The position numbers were made by a program, and so were the translations under genes. From Lojkania enalia (lineage: Eukaryota; Ascomycota; Dothideomycetes; Pleosporales): DNA of 64,000 nucleotides. Location of the stretch: contig ML986591.1 of NCBI GenBank assembly GCA_010094045.1, positions 17,965 to 81,964 on the forward strand. Reading direction: 5' to 3'. Below the pieces are notes generated by a model. The model saw nothing but the letters and a program-made list of their open reading frames with translations. It was not told the origin of the DNA and did no database searches. This document shows positions 24,127-34,332 of this stretch, one piece after another (the stretch's first letter is position 1; each line of letters opens with the position of its first letter).

Positions 24127-24816
24127 TTAGGAGGTGATAACTACTGGAGCCTGAGTCCTGAGGGAAATGGAGATGCCGTCTACAGACTTGGTTTCCCCGC
24201 CATTCCATTTGACACTAACACAGATCAACAAATGGTATTTCCGGGGCAGAAGGGAACTTACAGATATACATCACTCTCATTGGTTGGAGTGGCATAGAAC
24301 TTCATTTCGATCGTCCCCTCATCATTCCTGTGGAAAGCCCACCCTCCATAAATGCCGAAGCCAACAGTGGAAGAACTATTATCCAAGGTCTCATTTCCCC
24401 AGGTGAACCCAACTGGGTCAAACGAATTAGTATCCATATCAACGAGCATTGTTGGCTGTGCCGCCCAGCCGACTGTTCTCTCTGGCGTAGCTACAAACTG
24501 GGCATCGTCGCCTTTCTCAGATACTAGGTGGAAGTTTCATTAGCAGAAGCATTTTCACCTTACGAGAGACTTACATGTAATATTCACTGCCTGTGATATG
24601 AAAGAAGGAGCCTTGGACCCAACGTAGGCATGGCCTGTATACTCTGTGAGTGTATCTTCATCCCCACGACAAGACTACCTTACCATCTCCGTAGAACAAC
24701 CGCAGTCCAGGGTTAAGGCCTGTACCGTATGCGTAAAGGCTAAAATTGCTTTGGGAGGACACGGCGCATTCTACACGTGCCAAGAGAACCGCAAGAAAAG
24801 AAAGCTCAAAGATCAT
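24127..24816 (-). CDS. Small secreted protein of unknown function
   Basis: Four exons (24816-24684, 24634-24575, 24523-24262, 24214-24127) encode 180 residues. The ATG at 24816 is chosen because it starts a clear signal peptide (MIFELSFLAVLLARVECA). An in-frame ATG 78 bp upstream would bury it. The mature protein begins SNFSLYAYGTGLNPGLRLFY, continues GDGHAYVGSKAPS, and ends WNGGETKSVDGISISLRTQA. It has a few N-glycosylation sites (NIT, NET, NSS, NES). This looks like a recurring class of small secreted fungal proteins with a LYAYG..LFYGDG start, which I know only by pattern. No enzymatic motif is seen. All three introns have GTAAG donors. Confidence 0.75.
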
Positions 24817-25933
24817 GTTGAGAAAGATTTTGAAATGAATGACAGGAATGGAAGTTTCAAGACTGTGAAGACGAAGGCTAGAAAATGTATTCATTGATAT
24901 AAGCTAATCCTGCTCTCTGGTTTTGCAAGTACTAACTGAAGAAGGATAGTATATAGGCTTTTGAGACCGTTAAGGCTTTGCGCTTACGAACACCCATACG
25001 TATGCATATATTGACGACATGGGAAGAGCTGGCTAGCAACACGGCTCTTTGGCCTTTTCGAATCATCGATAATCGGCAAGTCAATCCTAAAGGTCGCAAG
25101 ACCACTTAGGCTAGCCCTTCCGTAATCCTTCTAGCTGGAATTTCGGCACAAAGGTCGGTTGCCAGTCGCTTATTCAAGTCAAAAGAAAATATGCCCCGGG
25201 ACTAATCATATCATTCAACTCGTTCCTGCGTTAGAGGGAATAGCAAGCTTACGACGGCAGCCAACTTTTTGCTTGTTTGCACAGTCAGGATGCTTGTTTC
25301 CAAGGTTCCCCTTAGCCTTGCAGTTCTTTTTCGGTCCGGCTGCATTAAGCAATTGGAAACTAGGACTTAGGGGCATTCCATCAATCCACTAAGGTACAAC
25401 TTACGGTCCGCTCCCGTCTCGCCGTTCCGTCGGACTGGGTTTTCTCGGAGGGTTCCTGAATCGAGGTGCAAATGCCAAGCAATGACGCGTCCCACCCGAA
25501 TGACCCTGCGCTCCCCGACACTTCTATCTTCAAACACTAGTATCCACAAAGTGCATACTAGTCAAATCCTAAACCCTTGTTTCCGGGGTTGGCGTTGGGA
25601 TGCTCAAGTTATAATGCAAAAACAAGATTCTATCCCTCCCTATGGTACACCCAAAGTCAGAAAGACAACGGGGTGACTCGTTCCAACTCTCGAAACCATT
25701 CCTAGCGGACTATATTATGTCGATAGCAACTACTAGACTATTTCCCCAATGTCCATGGAAACTTTTATACGCTACTCGGAGTATTAGTTCCAATGAGAAT
25801 GGATATATCACGTGCCACGGAGATACTGCTTGATGGGTATTAAATTCGTCAACGCGTCTCCTAGGACATAGTCGTAAGCAAACTACTCGATAAACTACAC
25901 GACTCAAAATCATGCAATTCAGCAAAATCTTTT
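24817..25933. other. Intergenic, no gene supported
   Basis: About 1.1 kb has only short, incoherent frames. A GC-rich patch with several CGG/CCG triplets sits at about 25405-25460. It could bind a Zn2Cys6 regulator but may be chance. Confidence 0.4.
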
Positions 25934-26384
25934 TTAGGTAGCAAAACGCCAAGTCTTGTTGAAGTGCCGATAATGCAGGGCAAGGCGTCCTGTTTGAAAC
26001 ATTTCAACCATGTCCGGGCTTTCATGCTCCTTTAATCCTTCACCCCATTTCAGCAGCATGGGATCCACGCTACGAACAAACTTTCCACTCTCGTCTTCCT
26101 ATTAGCTCATATCGTAACAATCTGATTAGCTGTTCCTATCTTAGCGGATCCGAACACCTAACTCTCCAATAATTCTTCAAACGCCATCAATATATTCAAT
26201 GTTGTTGAGAATGCTAAGCCTCTTGGGTGAAGTCTCCAACCATCGAATCTTCACAGGAACGTCGGATTTGGGACCGGATATTATACTTTTTTCGGCAGAC
26301 ATCACGTATTCGCAGACGTACAGTTCTAGCTTATCACGCATTGATCTATCGTGGAAGTCCGTTCCTAGTTGACTCAACCGACTT
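25934..26384 (-). pseudogene. 3' remnant of an unknown gene (two exons)
   Basis: Two segments join in frame: 26384-26183, preceded by a canonical TGCTAACCCTAG branch/acceptor, and 26098-25934, preceded by GCTAATAG. They encode about 121 residues, starting near SRLSQLGTDFHDRSMRDKL and ending LALHYRHFNKTWRFAT before a stop. Composition and splice signals look like a real protein end. I find no start codon or upstream exon before the divergent laccase gene begins. It is either a 5'-truncated relic or a gene whose first exon I cannot see. I recognise no family. Confidence 0.4.
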
Positions 26385-26559
26385 CTAGGGTTAGCATTAT
26401 GCATCATGGCTGCGTGACGCCCCCTTGAAGACACAGCTACAGCCTCCTTTCTTACGCACTCCTGGGTCCGATGCCTAGAATAGCAATGCTATTCAGACAC
26501 TAGGCACTCTCAAGCAAAGCTCTTGTTCACGTACTGGGTAGATGGAAGCAAAAATGGTA

Positions 26560-26575
26560 TACATATATACCTTTT
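26560..26575 (+). promoter_or_regulatory. Possible TATA box of the laccase gene
   Basis: TATACATATATACC lies about 100 bp upstream of the laccase ATG, a common distance for fungal secreted-enzyme genes. It is a sequence match only. Confidence 0.35.
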
Positions 26576-26668
26576 GTTTGCTCTCAACAATGGCTGCATT
26601 CGTTCATCATCCTTTCCGGGTTAACAAGCTTTCTCTCCACGTTTGTTGTCGGTCATTTCTACATCGCC

Positions 26669-29046
26669 ATGGTTTCTCTTCGTACATTCCTTTGTCTGGT
26701 GACAGCTGTTGTTGCTATACCTGCTCCAAACAGCCTCTTGGCTGTGGGTAAATCAGCAGTTGTGAATGCCAGAGCATCATCCGACGACATTGCTACAAAC
26801 GCTACTTCTATCTGCTCTGGCAACACTGCAGATGATAGAAGTGTTTGGTGTGATTATGACATCGATACGAACTGGTAAGACTCCTCCCGTTCACAGCTCG
26901 TTCTATGCCTTTTATCATACTCTAAGCTACTAGATATCGTTTGCTATCCTGCCGTAAATGATAGACCGCTGCCCGAGCCGCTAAATTTTAGTATCATTCC
27001 ATGGTCTATATCAAACATCATGGCAAGATAATGAAGAAAAAAGAAACTCTAGCAATACTCTCTTCACGGTTCCATAGAAGAATTTCTCAGTCCGAGAACA
27101 GACCATTGTAACCCAGTTTTCTACGCCTGGAACATATGCTGATTGATTCCTATCTTGCCAGGTACTCAACCGTTCCAGATACCGGCGTAACAAGGGAGTT
27201 CTGGTTCGACGTCACAAACACTACAATCGCGCCGGACGGGGTGGAGCGCATAGTATTAGCCGTCAACGGGAGTGTGCCGGGACCCACTATCGAAGCGAAC
27301 TGGGTATGGCCCCTCAAACAGGAATTCTTGAAAATTTCATTGATATAATACAGGGCGATACAGTAAAAATACATGTCAGGAACAGTTTGACGGCCAATGG
27401 TACCGGAATTCACTGGCATGGAATTCGGCAACATTTCAGTTTCCAGGAGGATGGAGTGCCATCAATCACTCAGTGCCCAATCGCGCCCGGAGAATCTCAA
27501 ACATACACGTGGAGAGCCGAACAATACGGAACAAGCTGGCAAGTGCTTTAGCAGCCCGCAATGTCTCAAGGTTCTAATAGGATCTAGGTATCATTCTCAC
27601 TATAGCCTCCAGGCATGGAATGGTGTAGTCGGTATGTTATCAGAGAATTAAAACGAGGGAACAATTTCTAAAATGCTTTAGGACCTATTGTTATCCACGG
27701 CCCAGCGACCGCAAACTACGATGAAGAGCTTGATACTGTTTTCTTGCTAGACTGGAGTCATGACACTGTTGATTTCATGTATACCTATGCGCAGGTTGTT
27801 GGTCCGCCACCAATGGACACTGGCTTGATCAACGGCAAAAATATATGGAATGATGGTGGTTCGCGATATGAGGCTAATTTTGAATCTGGAAAGAAGTATC
27901 GCATCCGGCTTATCAACGGCGCCATTGACACTTACTTTAAATTCTCCATCGACAACCACAACTTCACAGTCATTGCTAATGACTTCGTTCCTATCGTTCC
28001 TTTTACAACCAATGTTTTAGATATTACTATGGGCAAGTTGTCTGCTTCTCCGGCAAAGGGTTGAATTGACTTAGAATAGGCCAGCGCTACGACATTATCG
28101 TTGAAGCAAACCAAGCAGTTGGAGACTACTGGTATACATGATCCCTGTATCTTATATTCGTGCATGCTAACTTTATCATAGGATGCGGGCGATCCCACAA
28201 CTATCCTGCAGCAACAACGACAATGCGGACGGCATCCGCGCCATCATTCGTTATGACAGCAGCAGCACCACTGAGCCTACTACTAGTGCTTGGAACCAGA
28301 CAGACTCATGCGAAGACGTTGAACTCTCCAATCTTGTACCCCACCTTTCTGAAACCGTCATAGACCCCACCGGAGACGATGATTTGACTGTCAGTGTCAG
28401 CACGAACGAAGACAATCTTTTCCGATGGCAGATAGGACTCAGTAGCATGCAGGTCCACTGGTCTGACCCATCTATCATGCAGATATATGAGGGTAATGTT
28501 ACCTTTGAAAGTGAAGAGTGCGTATATCAACTTCCAAGCGCGGATCAGTGGGTGTATTGGGTAATTGAAACATCTATCCCGGTGCCTCATCCAATTCATT
28601 TGCATGGCCATGATTTTTTCGTTCTTGCTGCGGCGGAATCTGCAAGTTACGACTCTTCTGTTACACTGAACCTAGAGAACCCGCCTCGCCGGGACGTGGC
28701 GAACCTTCCGGCTTCTGGTTATCTCGTTATTGCATTCTTGACAGGTAAGTTCATTTCCCTCTATACTTCCCAGGCCCTTCATTTACTATCACATCATTAC
28801 TTTTATCATTTTTACTATATCCATGCAGAACACAGGCTCACTAAGCTCCTTACAGATAACCCTGGCGCCTGGCTGATGCACTGCCATATTGGCTGGCATA
28901 CCTCTGAGGGTCTAGCTCTTCAATTTGTGGAGCGCGAAAGCGAGATTCCAGGCCTCACGAACTTCGAAACGATGAACTCGACGTGCGCGGCTTGGGACAC
29001 ATGGGCAAACGCGGTTGGAATTGAGGAGGATGACTCTGGAGTTTGA
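26669..29046 (+). CDS. Ascomycete laccase (secreted multicopper oxidase)
   Basis: Eight exons (26669-26874, 27162-27303, 27354-27538, 27588-27631, 27682-28032, 28080-28131, 28182-28744, 28856-29046) encode 577 residues. A signal peptide (MVSLRTFLCLVTAVVA) is followed by three cupredoxin domains. All four copper motifs are present: IHWHGIRQ, WYHSHYS, HPIHLHGHDF and HCHIGWH. The protein ends EEDDSGV, the C-terminal plug seen in ascomycete laccases (DSGL type). Such enzymes oxidise phenols with reduction of oxygen to water and act outside the cell. The introns after exons 3 and 5 start with GC (GCAAGT at 27539 and 28033). Only these donors rebuild WYHSHYS and GQRYD, and nearby GT choices break the frame. 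The first intron is long (287 bp). Confidence 0.92.
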
Positions 29047-29482
29047 GTGGGACATTAAGAGCGCACCTACCAATGACCAAATTCGGCGTCTACGACGGCA
29101 ATTTCTTCTACGTTCACTATATTTAGCACAATTTCGAGAGATTTCGACTAAACGAGGTTGAAACAACCCTCAAGTCTTAGGTATGCTTCGCAGACGGATT
29201 TACTAGTCTAGATTCATATGATTAGTCATAGAACACGCTTGTCCGTTGCCCCTTAGCAATAACATTACTACGGAGTATATGCTACGCATTAAAACATTAT
29301 TTCTCCGTCTCTTACTCTGGCTTATGTCCATTTGCCACTAGGGAAACAATATTAGTGAAGCTTCTTATCCGAGTAAGATCTAGGAGGCATATCTGCTCAT
29401 TGCTGTACTAATCTGTCTATTCTAGCCTTATCTATATTGAATATCTTGCATTCTAGGCCAATAAATATATCTGGAGTCAATC
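29047..29482. other. Intergenic between laccase and VOC gene
   Basis: About 440 bp of AT-rich flank. I see no feature beyond the likely laccase 3' UTR and the VOC promoter. Confidence 0.5.
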
Positions 29483-29911
29483 ATGTCTTCTCCTGTGACA
29501 CTACCTAATCCTATTCTCAAAGCGCACCTCCGCATTGCTCGCCCAACCCGTTCCATCGCTGCAATCCTTCCCTTCTATACCTCCGGCCTTGGTTTCCAAA
29601 TTACCTCTTCTTTTTCCGGACACGCCGGTTTCGATGGCGTGATGCTCGGCCATCCAAGCTTACCCTATCATCTTGAATTTACGACTGAGAAAGGGCACGA
29701 TCCGGGTTGCGCCCCAACTAAAGATAACTTGCTCGTGTTCTATCTGCCAGATGAAAGAGAGTGGAAGCAGGCAGTTGAGCGAATGGAGAATGAGGGCTTT
29801 GTGAATGTGAAGAGTTGGAATCCGTGGTGGGACCAGGATGGGAAGGGCAGAACTTTTGAGGATTCGGATGGATGGAGGGTTGTGCTATTCAATGGGGAGT
29901 GGAACAAATGA
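29483..29911 (+). CDS. VOC-superfamily (glyoxalase/dioxygenase-fold) protein
   Basis: An intronless gene of 142 residues. It shows the paired beta-alpha-beta layout of the vicinal-oxygen-chelate fold: LKAHLRIARPTRSIAAILPF at the start, then FYTSGLGFQI and YHLEFTT. The second half has LLVFYLPDEREW and ends FEDSDGWRVVLFNG. The likely metal ligands are the early His, the HLE Glu and a late acidic residue, but I cannot prove metal binding. The closest pattern I recall is the bacterial YycE-like group. Its substrate is unknown. It follows the laccase in the same direction and converges on the MDR gene. Confidence 0.8.
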   Translation: MSSPVTLPNPILKAHLRIARPTRSIAAILPFYTSGLGFQITSSFSGHAGFDGVMLGHPSLPYHLEFTTEKGHDPGCAPTKDNLLVFYLPDEREWKQAVERMENEGFVNVKSWNPWWDQDGKGRTFEDSDGWRVVLFNGEWNK

Positions 29912-30162
29912 GGGTACTCTGCTGATTTTGCGGAGTAAAGGTATTTAAGGCCTCGAGATTCTACGTGCAATTTGACTTTTGAGCTACTTTGTTCGGACTT
30001 CTGGCATTTCAATCAATCAGATTAAGTCCCCTTGGATAGGACTCTGTCTTCCCGACCCATGGAATCCATGCCTTACAATTGATTTGGAAACTTGTAGAGC
30101 CACTACCTTGAAAGAAAGCATGCAAAATAATTCGACCATGTAATATATTAGCTGCGTGCCAA

Positions 30163-31167
30163 CTACATAAGGAAGACTACTTTCCCTCCAGCTTTGTTGG
30201 ATTCCATCAGCGTATGAGCCTCAACAGCATCATCAAGCTTGAACGTCTTCCCAATTGGAATCTTCAACTTCCCCTCCACCATCCCATTTACTAGCTCATT
30301 TAGTGGAGTCCACATGAATTCATCCGGGCCCCCTCCATAAATCGTCAAGTATACACCGTTCGGAATATGCTCCATTGGATTATAATTCTCATAACTCCAT
30401 TTATCTCCAACAATACCCGTCATACAAACAACTCCATGTTGTCTCACACATCTCAGCGAGTCATCCAGCGTTGTAACCCCCACCAACTCTAACACTTTAT
30501 CCGCACCACCCGGCCAAATCTTCTTAACGTCCTCCGCGATACTCCCAGAATCTGCAACCACGATATCAGAATGATACTCCTTCAGCATGCTCTCCCTGCT
30601 CTTGCTCCTCGTTGTGCTCATAACTGTGGCGCCCAGCAACGTACTCGCGATCGCCGCCGCCGCAAGCCCCACACTCGTCGTCCCACCCCGAATCAATAAT
30701 TTGTCGCCCTTTTGCACATTCAAGGCTTGCACTAGGCTTCCGTAGGCGGTTTGAAGCATCTCAGGCGCAGCGCCGAGGACATCCCATCCGACCTTTTTGC
30801 CAACATCATCCTCCTTGATGTCGAGTTTCTGAACCTGCGTAGCGGGCACAACGACATACTCCGCATACCCGCCATCGAATATCCTCCCCATACCACCCAT
30901 CGCCGTCGCCACAACGTCGCCTTCATTGAGTATGTTGCTTCCGGGAGCAGAAGCGACGGTCCCACACGCCTCGATACCAAGGATGCGTGGGAACTGGATG
31001 CCGGGTGAGTGGCCTTGGCGAGTGAAGAGCTCAGAGCGGTTGAGGCCTGAGGCGCGGACTCGGATAAGGACCTGGCCAGGTTTTGGGGTTGGGATGGGGC
31101 GGGTTTCGATTTTGAGGACGGATGGTGGGCCAGGTGTATGCATTACTGCCGCCTTCATTGTCGTCAT
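30163..31167 (-). CDS. MDR-family NADPH oxidoreductase (quinone oxidoreductase-like)
   Basis: An intronless gene of 334 residues. The N-terminal GroES-like domain ([37 protein letters not shown]) is followed by a Rossmann domain. The nucleotide-binding turn is [14 protein letters not shown] at about residues 160-173. The Cys/His zinc ligands of alcohol dehydrogenases are absent, so this belongs to the zinc-free quinone oxidoreductase/enoyl reductase side of the family. Length is normal. Substrate cannot be told from sequence. It is a stand-alone gene convergent with the VOC gene. Confidence 0.85.
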   Translation of the reverse strand: MTTMKAAVMHTPGPPSVLKIETRPIPTPKPGQVLIRVRASGLNRSELFTRQGHSPGIQFPRILGIEACGTVASAPGSNILNEGDVVATAMGGMGRIFDGGYAEYVVVPATQVQKLDIKEDDVGKKVGWDVLGAAPEMLQTAYGSLVQALNVQKGDKLLIRGGTTSVGLAAAAIASTLLGATVMSTTRSKSRESMLKEYHSDIVVADSGSIAEDVKKIWPGGADKVLELVGVTTLDDSLRCVRQHGVVCMTGIVGDKWSYENYNPMEHIPNGVYLTIYGGGPDEFMWTPLNELVNGMVEGKLKIPIGKTFKLDDAVEAHTLMESNKAGGKVVFLM

Positions 31168-31984
31168 GGCGGTAATATGAGCGAGGTGCCTGAAATAGGT
31201 TTTGTATGTGTTATGGTCCGATATTTAGATAATGGTAGGTAGATATGTCCTTAATAAGGTATCCAAAGACCGAACTTGGGTGTACACGACTAGATCCGCT
31301 GTTCGAAGTGATTGACCCCAGAGGTAGAGTGGAAGGACGTAAGCCGTTTCTCTCAGTCTTGTGGTCCTTTATATTCTGATTTTCAAAGTCTGATTCACTC
31401 CATAGCTTTTCACATGGGCTAATTTCCGGTCGCGTATCTGACTTGCATGGTGGTAAGTCGAGGTGCCTAAAGCTATTCGCTACACCGATGCTTCTAATTG
31501 GCCCAACAATCATACCCCGCAGACTAGAGCACACTTCATCATCCTACCTTGAGCTCGCTCGTACTTTGTAAAGAATGGAATTAGCGGCTCGAAGCTTGCT
31601 AAAAGCTTACTGCTATTAGTAATTGGGGAGGATAACGGCGGAATGACGAACAATTGGCTCTTAAACATTTTGCTAGGCTACACAATGGCGCTGACGGAAC
31701 GCCTATGCGATAAAGCGAATTCGGCTTGACCGAGCGAAATGCATTGCAAGTCTGATCCGAAGCACTCATTGGCAACGTCTACTCAAAAATTTCAATAATT
31801 CCATGTGAATATGTACGGATTATTGCAGTATTAGAAACCCAATTCAGGATTGTAGTCATTCTTGCCGACTCTAGGTGATTTACAATTTATAAATCTCCAT
31901 TTACAGCCTTGATAGCTTCAACCTGACGGTACTGCATAAGGAAATAAGGCCAATGCATACCGCTTACCCCAATACACCAACCAC
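31168..31984. other. Intergenic, no gene supported
   Basis: About 800 bp without a coherent frame. Contains the promoter of the MDR gene at its left end. Confidence 0.5.
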
Positions 31985-33255
31985 TCTAGTCCCCCACACC
32001 ACCCCATCCGATCCCCTCCAACTCATTCTCTATACTCCCAGCGCCTCGCCAAACCCTTCGCCATCACCGGCCTCACTAGGAATAACCCCCATTTCCACCG
32101 ACTCTTTATAACTCCACCTCCAATCTTCCAAATCCGCCTTCTAACTCCAAAACGTCCATCCAAGCTCCTTCTCATACGCAACTACCTGCGCTACCTACCA
32201 CCGTGTATAAAACGCTTTATTCATTGCTCGGGCCAAATTCCGGGGTGTGCGTTCGATCTTGGTTTTCACGCTGAAGCTCTATTCGTCAATTAGTACAAGT
32301 CTATCATCGCTTTCGCCGACTGCATTGTGACATGAGGCATTGAGGTACGAACCTTTTGTGTACTTAATATCCACGAATTTAACATATCAGTGGTTACCAT
32401 ATGCCGCACCCGTATTATTCGAGATGACACCTTCGGCGTTCCGGGCAACTCATGCCTTGCCCACGAACTGGATTGTGAGTTCCCTATTCTCGGTGACGTT
32501 GAGCCGAGACTCGGTGTTGCGGATTCTCGAGTAGGCGGTGGGGTAGAATTCGGTGATGAGTGAAGAGTTCGGATGGCGGTGCTCTGTTTCATTGACGAGT
32601 TGCAGCCTACCAGTGCTAGGGTAGACGAAATTGTTGTGGATGCATTGCATTAATTTAAGGAGGGCGGTGCAGGTGTGGTTATAGTTGTAACCATTGAAGA
32701 AAGCTGCTGAAGACGTGTACCACTGTCGATATTAGAACGTGGTGTAGCAGGGAGAGGACTGGTAGAAGGATGACATACCTGCCGAGTGAACGGCTACATC
32801 ACTTCTTGCTGCCCAGGTATACCATGGAGATCCAGGACAACATGTATGTTGCGCGCAATAGCCCCCTCAAACTAGTCTATCCAGATACTCGAAACTTCCT
32901 TGACAAATGTGCTCGCCGTTTTTATCTACGGCCTCCTCGATCATCTAGTATCCGATTAGCACGAGAATAGTATTGAGTTCATAGTCTTTCATTCTTTTCG
33001 AGGCCTTGCTTGGTAATATATTTGCCCCAGTGCTTTTGTAAAGCTGAATTTGCGGCATCTTGACCGGGCTTTGTAACGCAGTCAATTTCTGACTTGTTGT
33101 CACCGCAGCCGATTAAATTTCATGCTCGAGATTCCGTCCATGATTAGGCGATGAAAAGGGAGCCGAGGTTAACTCCTCAAATCTCAGTAACAGTTGGGAA
33201 GCCATGCGTTGACGATAGTGAAGAAAGAAAAGAGGTTAATGAAAGCGACTTTCAT
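31985..33255 (-). pseudogene. Dead GH5-family beta-glucanase with RIP-like stops
   Basis: The minus strand carries a recognisable GH5 fungal glucanase (exo-1,3/endo-1,6 type) in pieces. A signal peptide (MKVAFINLFSFFTIVNAWLP) is followed by a GVNLGSLFIA block, GCGDNKSEIDC, KPGQDAANSALQKHW, FEGAIARNIHVVLDLHGIPG, and finally GWTFWS.KADLEDWRWSYKE. At least three frameshifts and many stops break it. Several stops fall on conserved Trp positions: 32281-32279 right after the nucleophile Glu (DE*SFSV), 32143-32141 (FWS*KAD) and 32947-32945 (GY*MIE). Others replace a Gln (CAG to TAG) and an Arg (CGA to TGA). TGG-to-TAG and CAG-to-TAG are the RIP change, here inside gene-rich DNA. At least one intron (donor GTATGTC near 32780) is still visible. 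Confidence 0.8.
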
Positions 33256-34332
33256 AATAGAACATGTGGATATCAGACTTGGTGGTAGTTAGCAGGCGCC
33301 GAAGAACAATTACTGAAAGGTGGGCATGAGATGTTAGGAACACTAGGCGTAGTAAGAGAGCGAGAAGGAAACGCTTCACTATAGAGGATGAAGAAGTTAA
33401 AGCCGCGAACTCGGTGAGCGTTATTATTAATTTCCCTCTGGTGAATGACCTCTAACTCTCAGAGTTCGTGGATCTGCTTGACCTATAATTCTCTCAAGGT
33501 TGCAAACTTATTTTGGGGGAAGATTAGCTTGCGGAAATAGGGTGGTGTTGACGATGCTGTATTGACATGAGGATATAGGCTAATCTAACAGATATTATAG
33601 TGTCTGTGAGCATAGGAAGATTGCTCTTAGATATGTTCATTCTCGAGTCAGAATTAACACATTTCTACTCGATGACTATTGCATGCAGTAGTTGGATGCA
33701 AACTTCATGTTTCCAATTTATTATTCCATATCCTTTAACAGATAGGCTAGGACAGGATATTTGCAGGGCATCCATTATCTAATAACGATTTTGCTCCTCC
33801 TCTACACTATCACTAAATATAAACGAGACGACGAATCACGTGACACCGCGTAAACCTCGCTCTAAGGCCAAGTAGTCCGCGAATACCAGCTTTGGACATT
33901 GAACCATAATATAACGCTCGTTTATTTTGAAATTACATGTGTCCATAATGATGCTATACCTAATGGAGGAGAATAAGAATAAGTTATATTTATCACATCC
34001 TCGTGAGCATCCTCTAGAAAAGAATGTTGAGGCCAGCGTGCGGTCTATACCCGCTCAATCCAAGATACCAGGTCATCGATGACATAATCTCAAACAAAAT
34101 GTGAATACATTCACAGAGTATAAAGACATCTTCATTATAAGGAACCCATACCCGGGTTAATTAAATTGATTCGGACTACGCCTCATTTTCTAAACTCCGT
34201 ACCCCTGACATCGTCATAGATCTAGAAAGGAGAAGCATTATAGTATTCCCTGAGCCCATTCATAATTCCGCTGTGATACCGTGATAGGAAACACTCGTGA
34301 AGAAGGAAATAGAAGAGAGTCTAGAACGAGAT
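33256..34332. other. Intergenic, no gene supported
   Basis: About 1.1 kb of AT-rich sequence between the dead glucanase and the 3' end of the phosphoketolase. The short open frames lack coding character. Confidence 0.5.

Noticed and set aside
24646..24897. Frame with ACTVCVKAKI, reminiscent of a Zn2Cys6 start
   Set aside because: It lies antisense to the signal-peptide exon of the secreted protein gene and lacks the six-Cys spacing.
26669..33255. Laccase, VOC protein, MDR oxidoreductase and glucanase as a biosynthetic gene cluster
   Set aside because: No backbone synthase, transporter or pathway regulator is present, and the orientation and gene types do not form a pathway.
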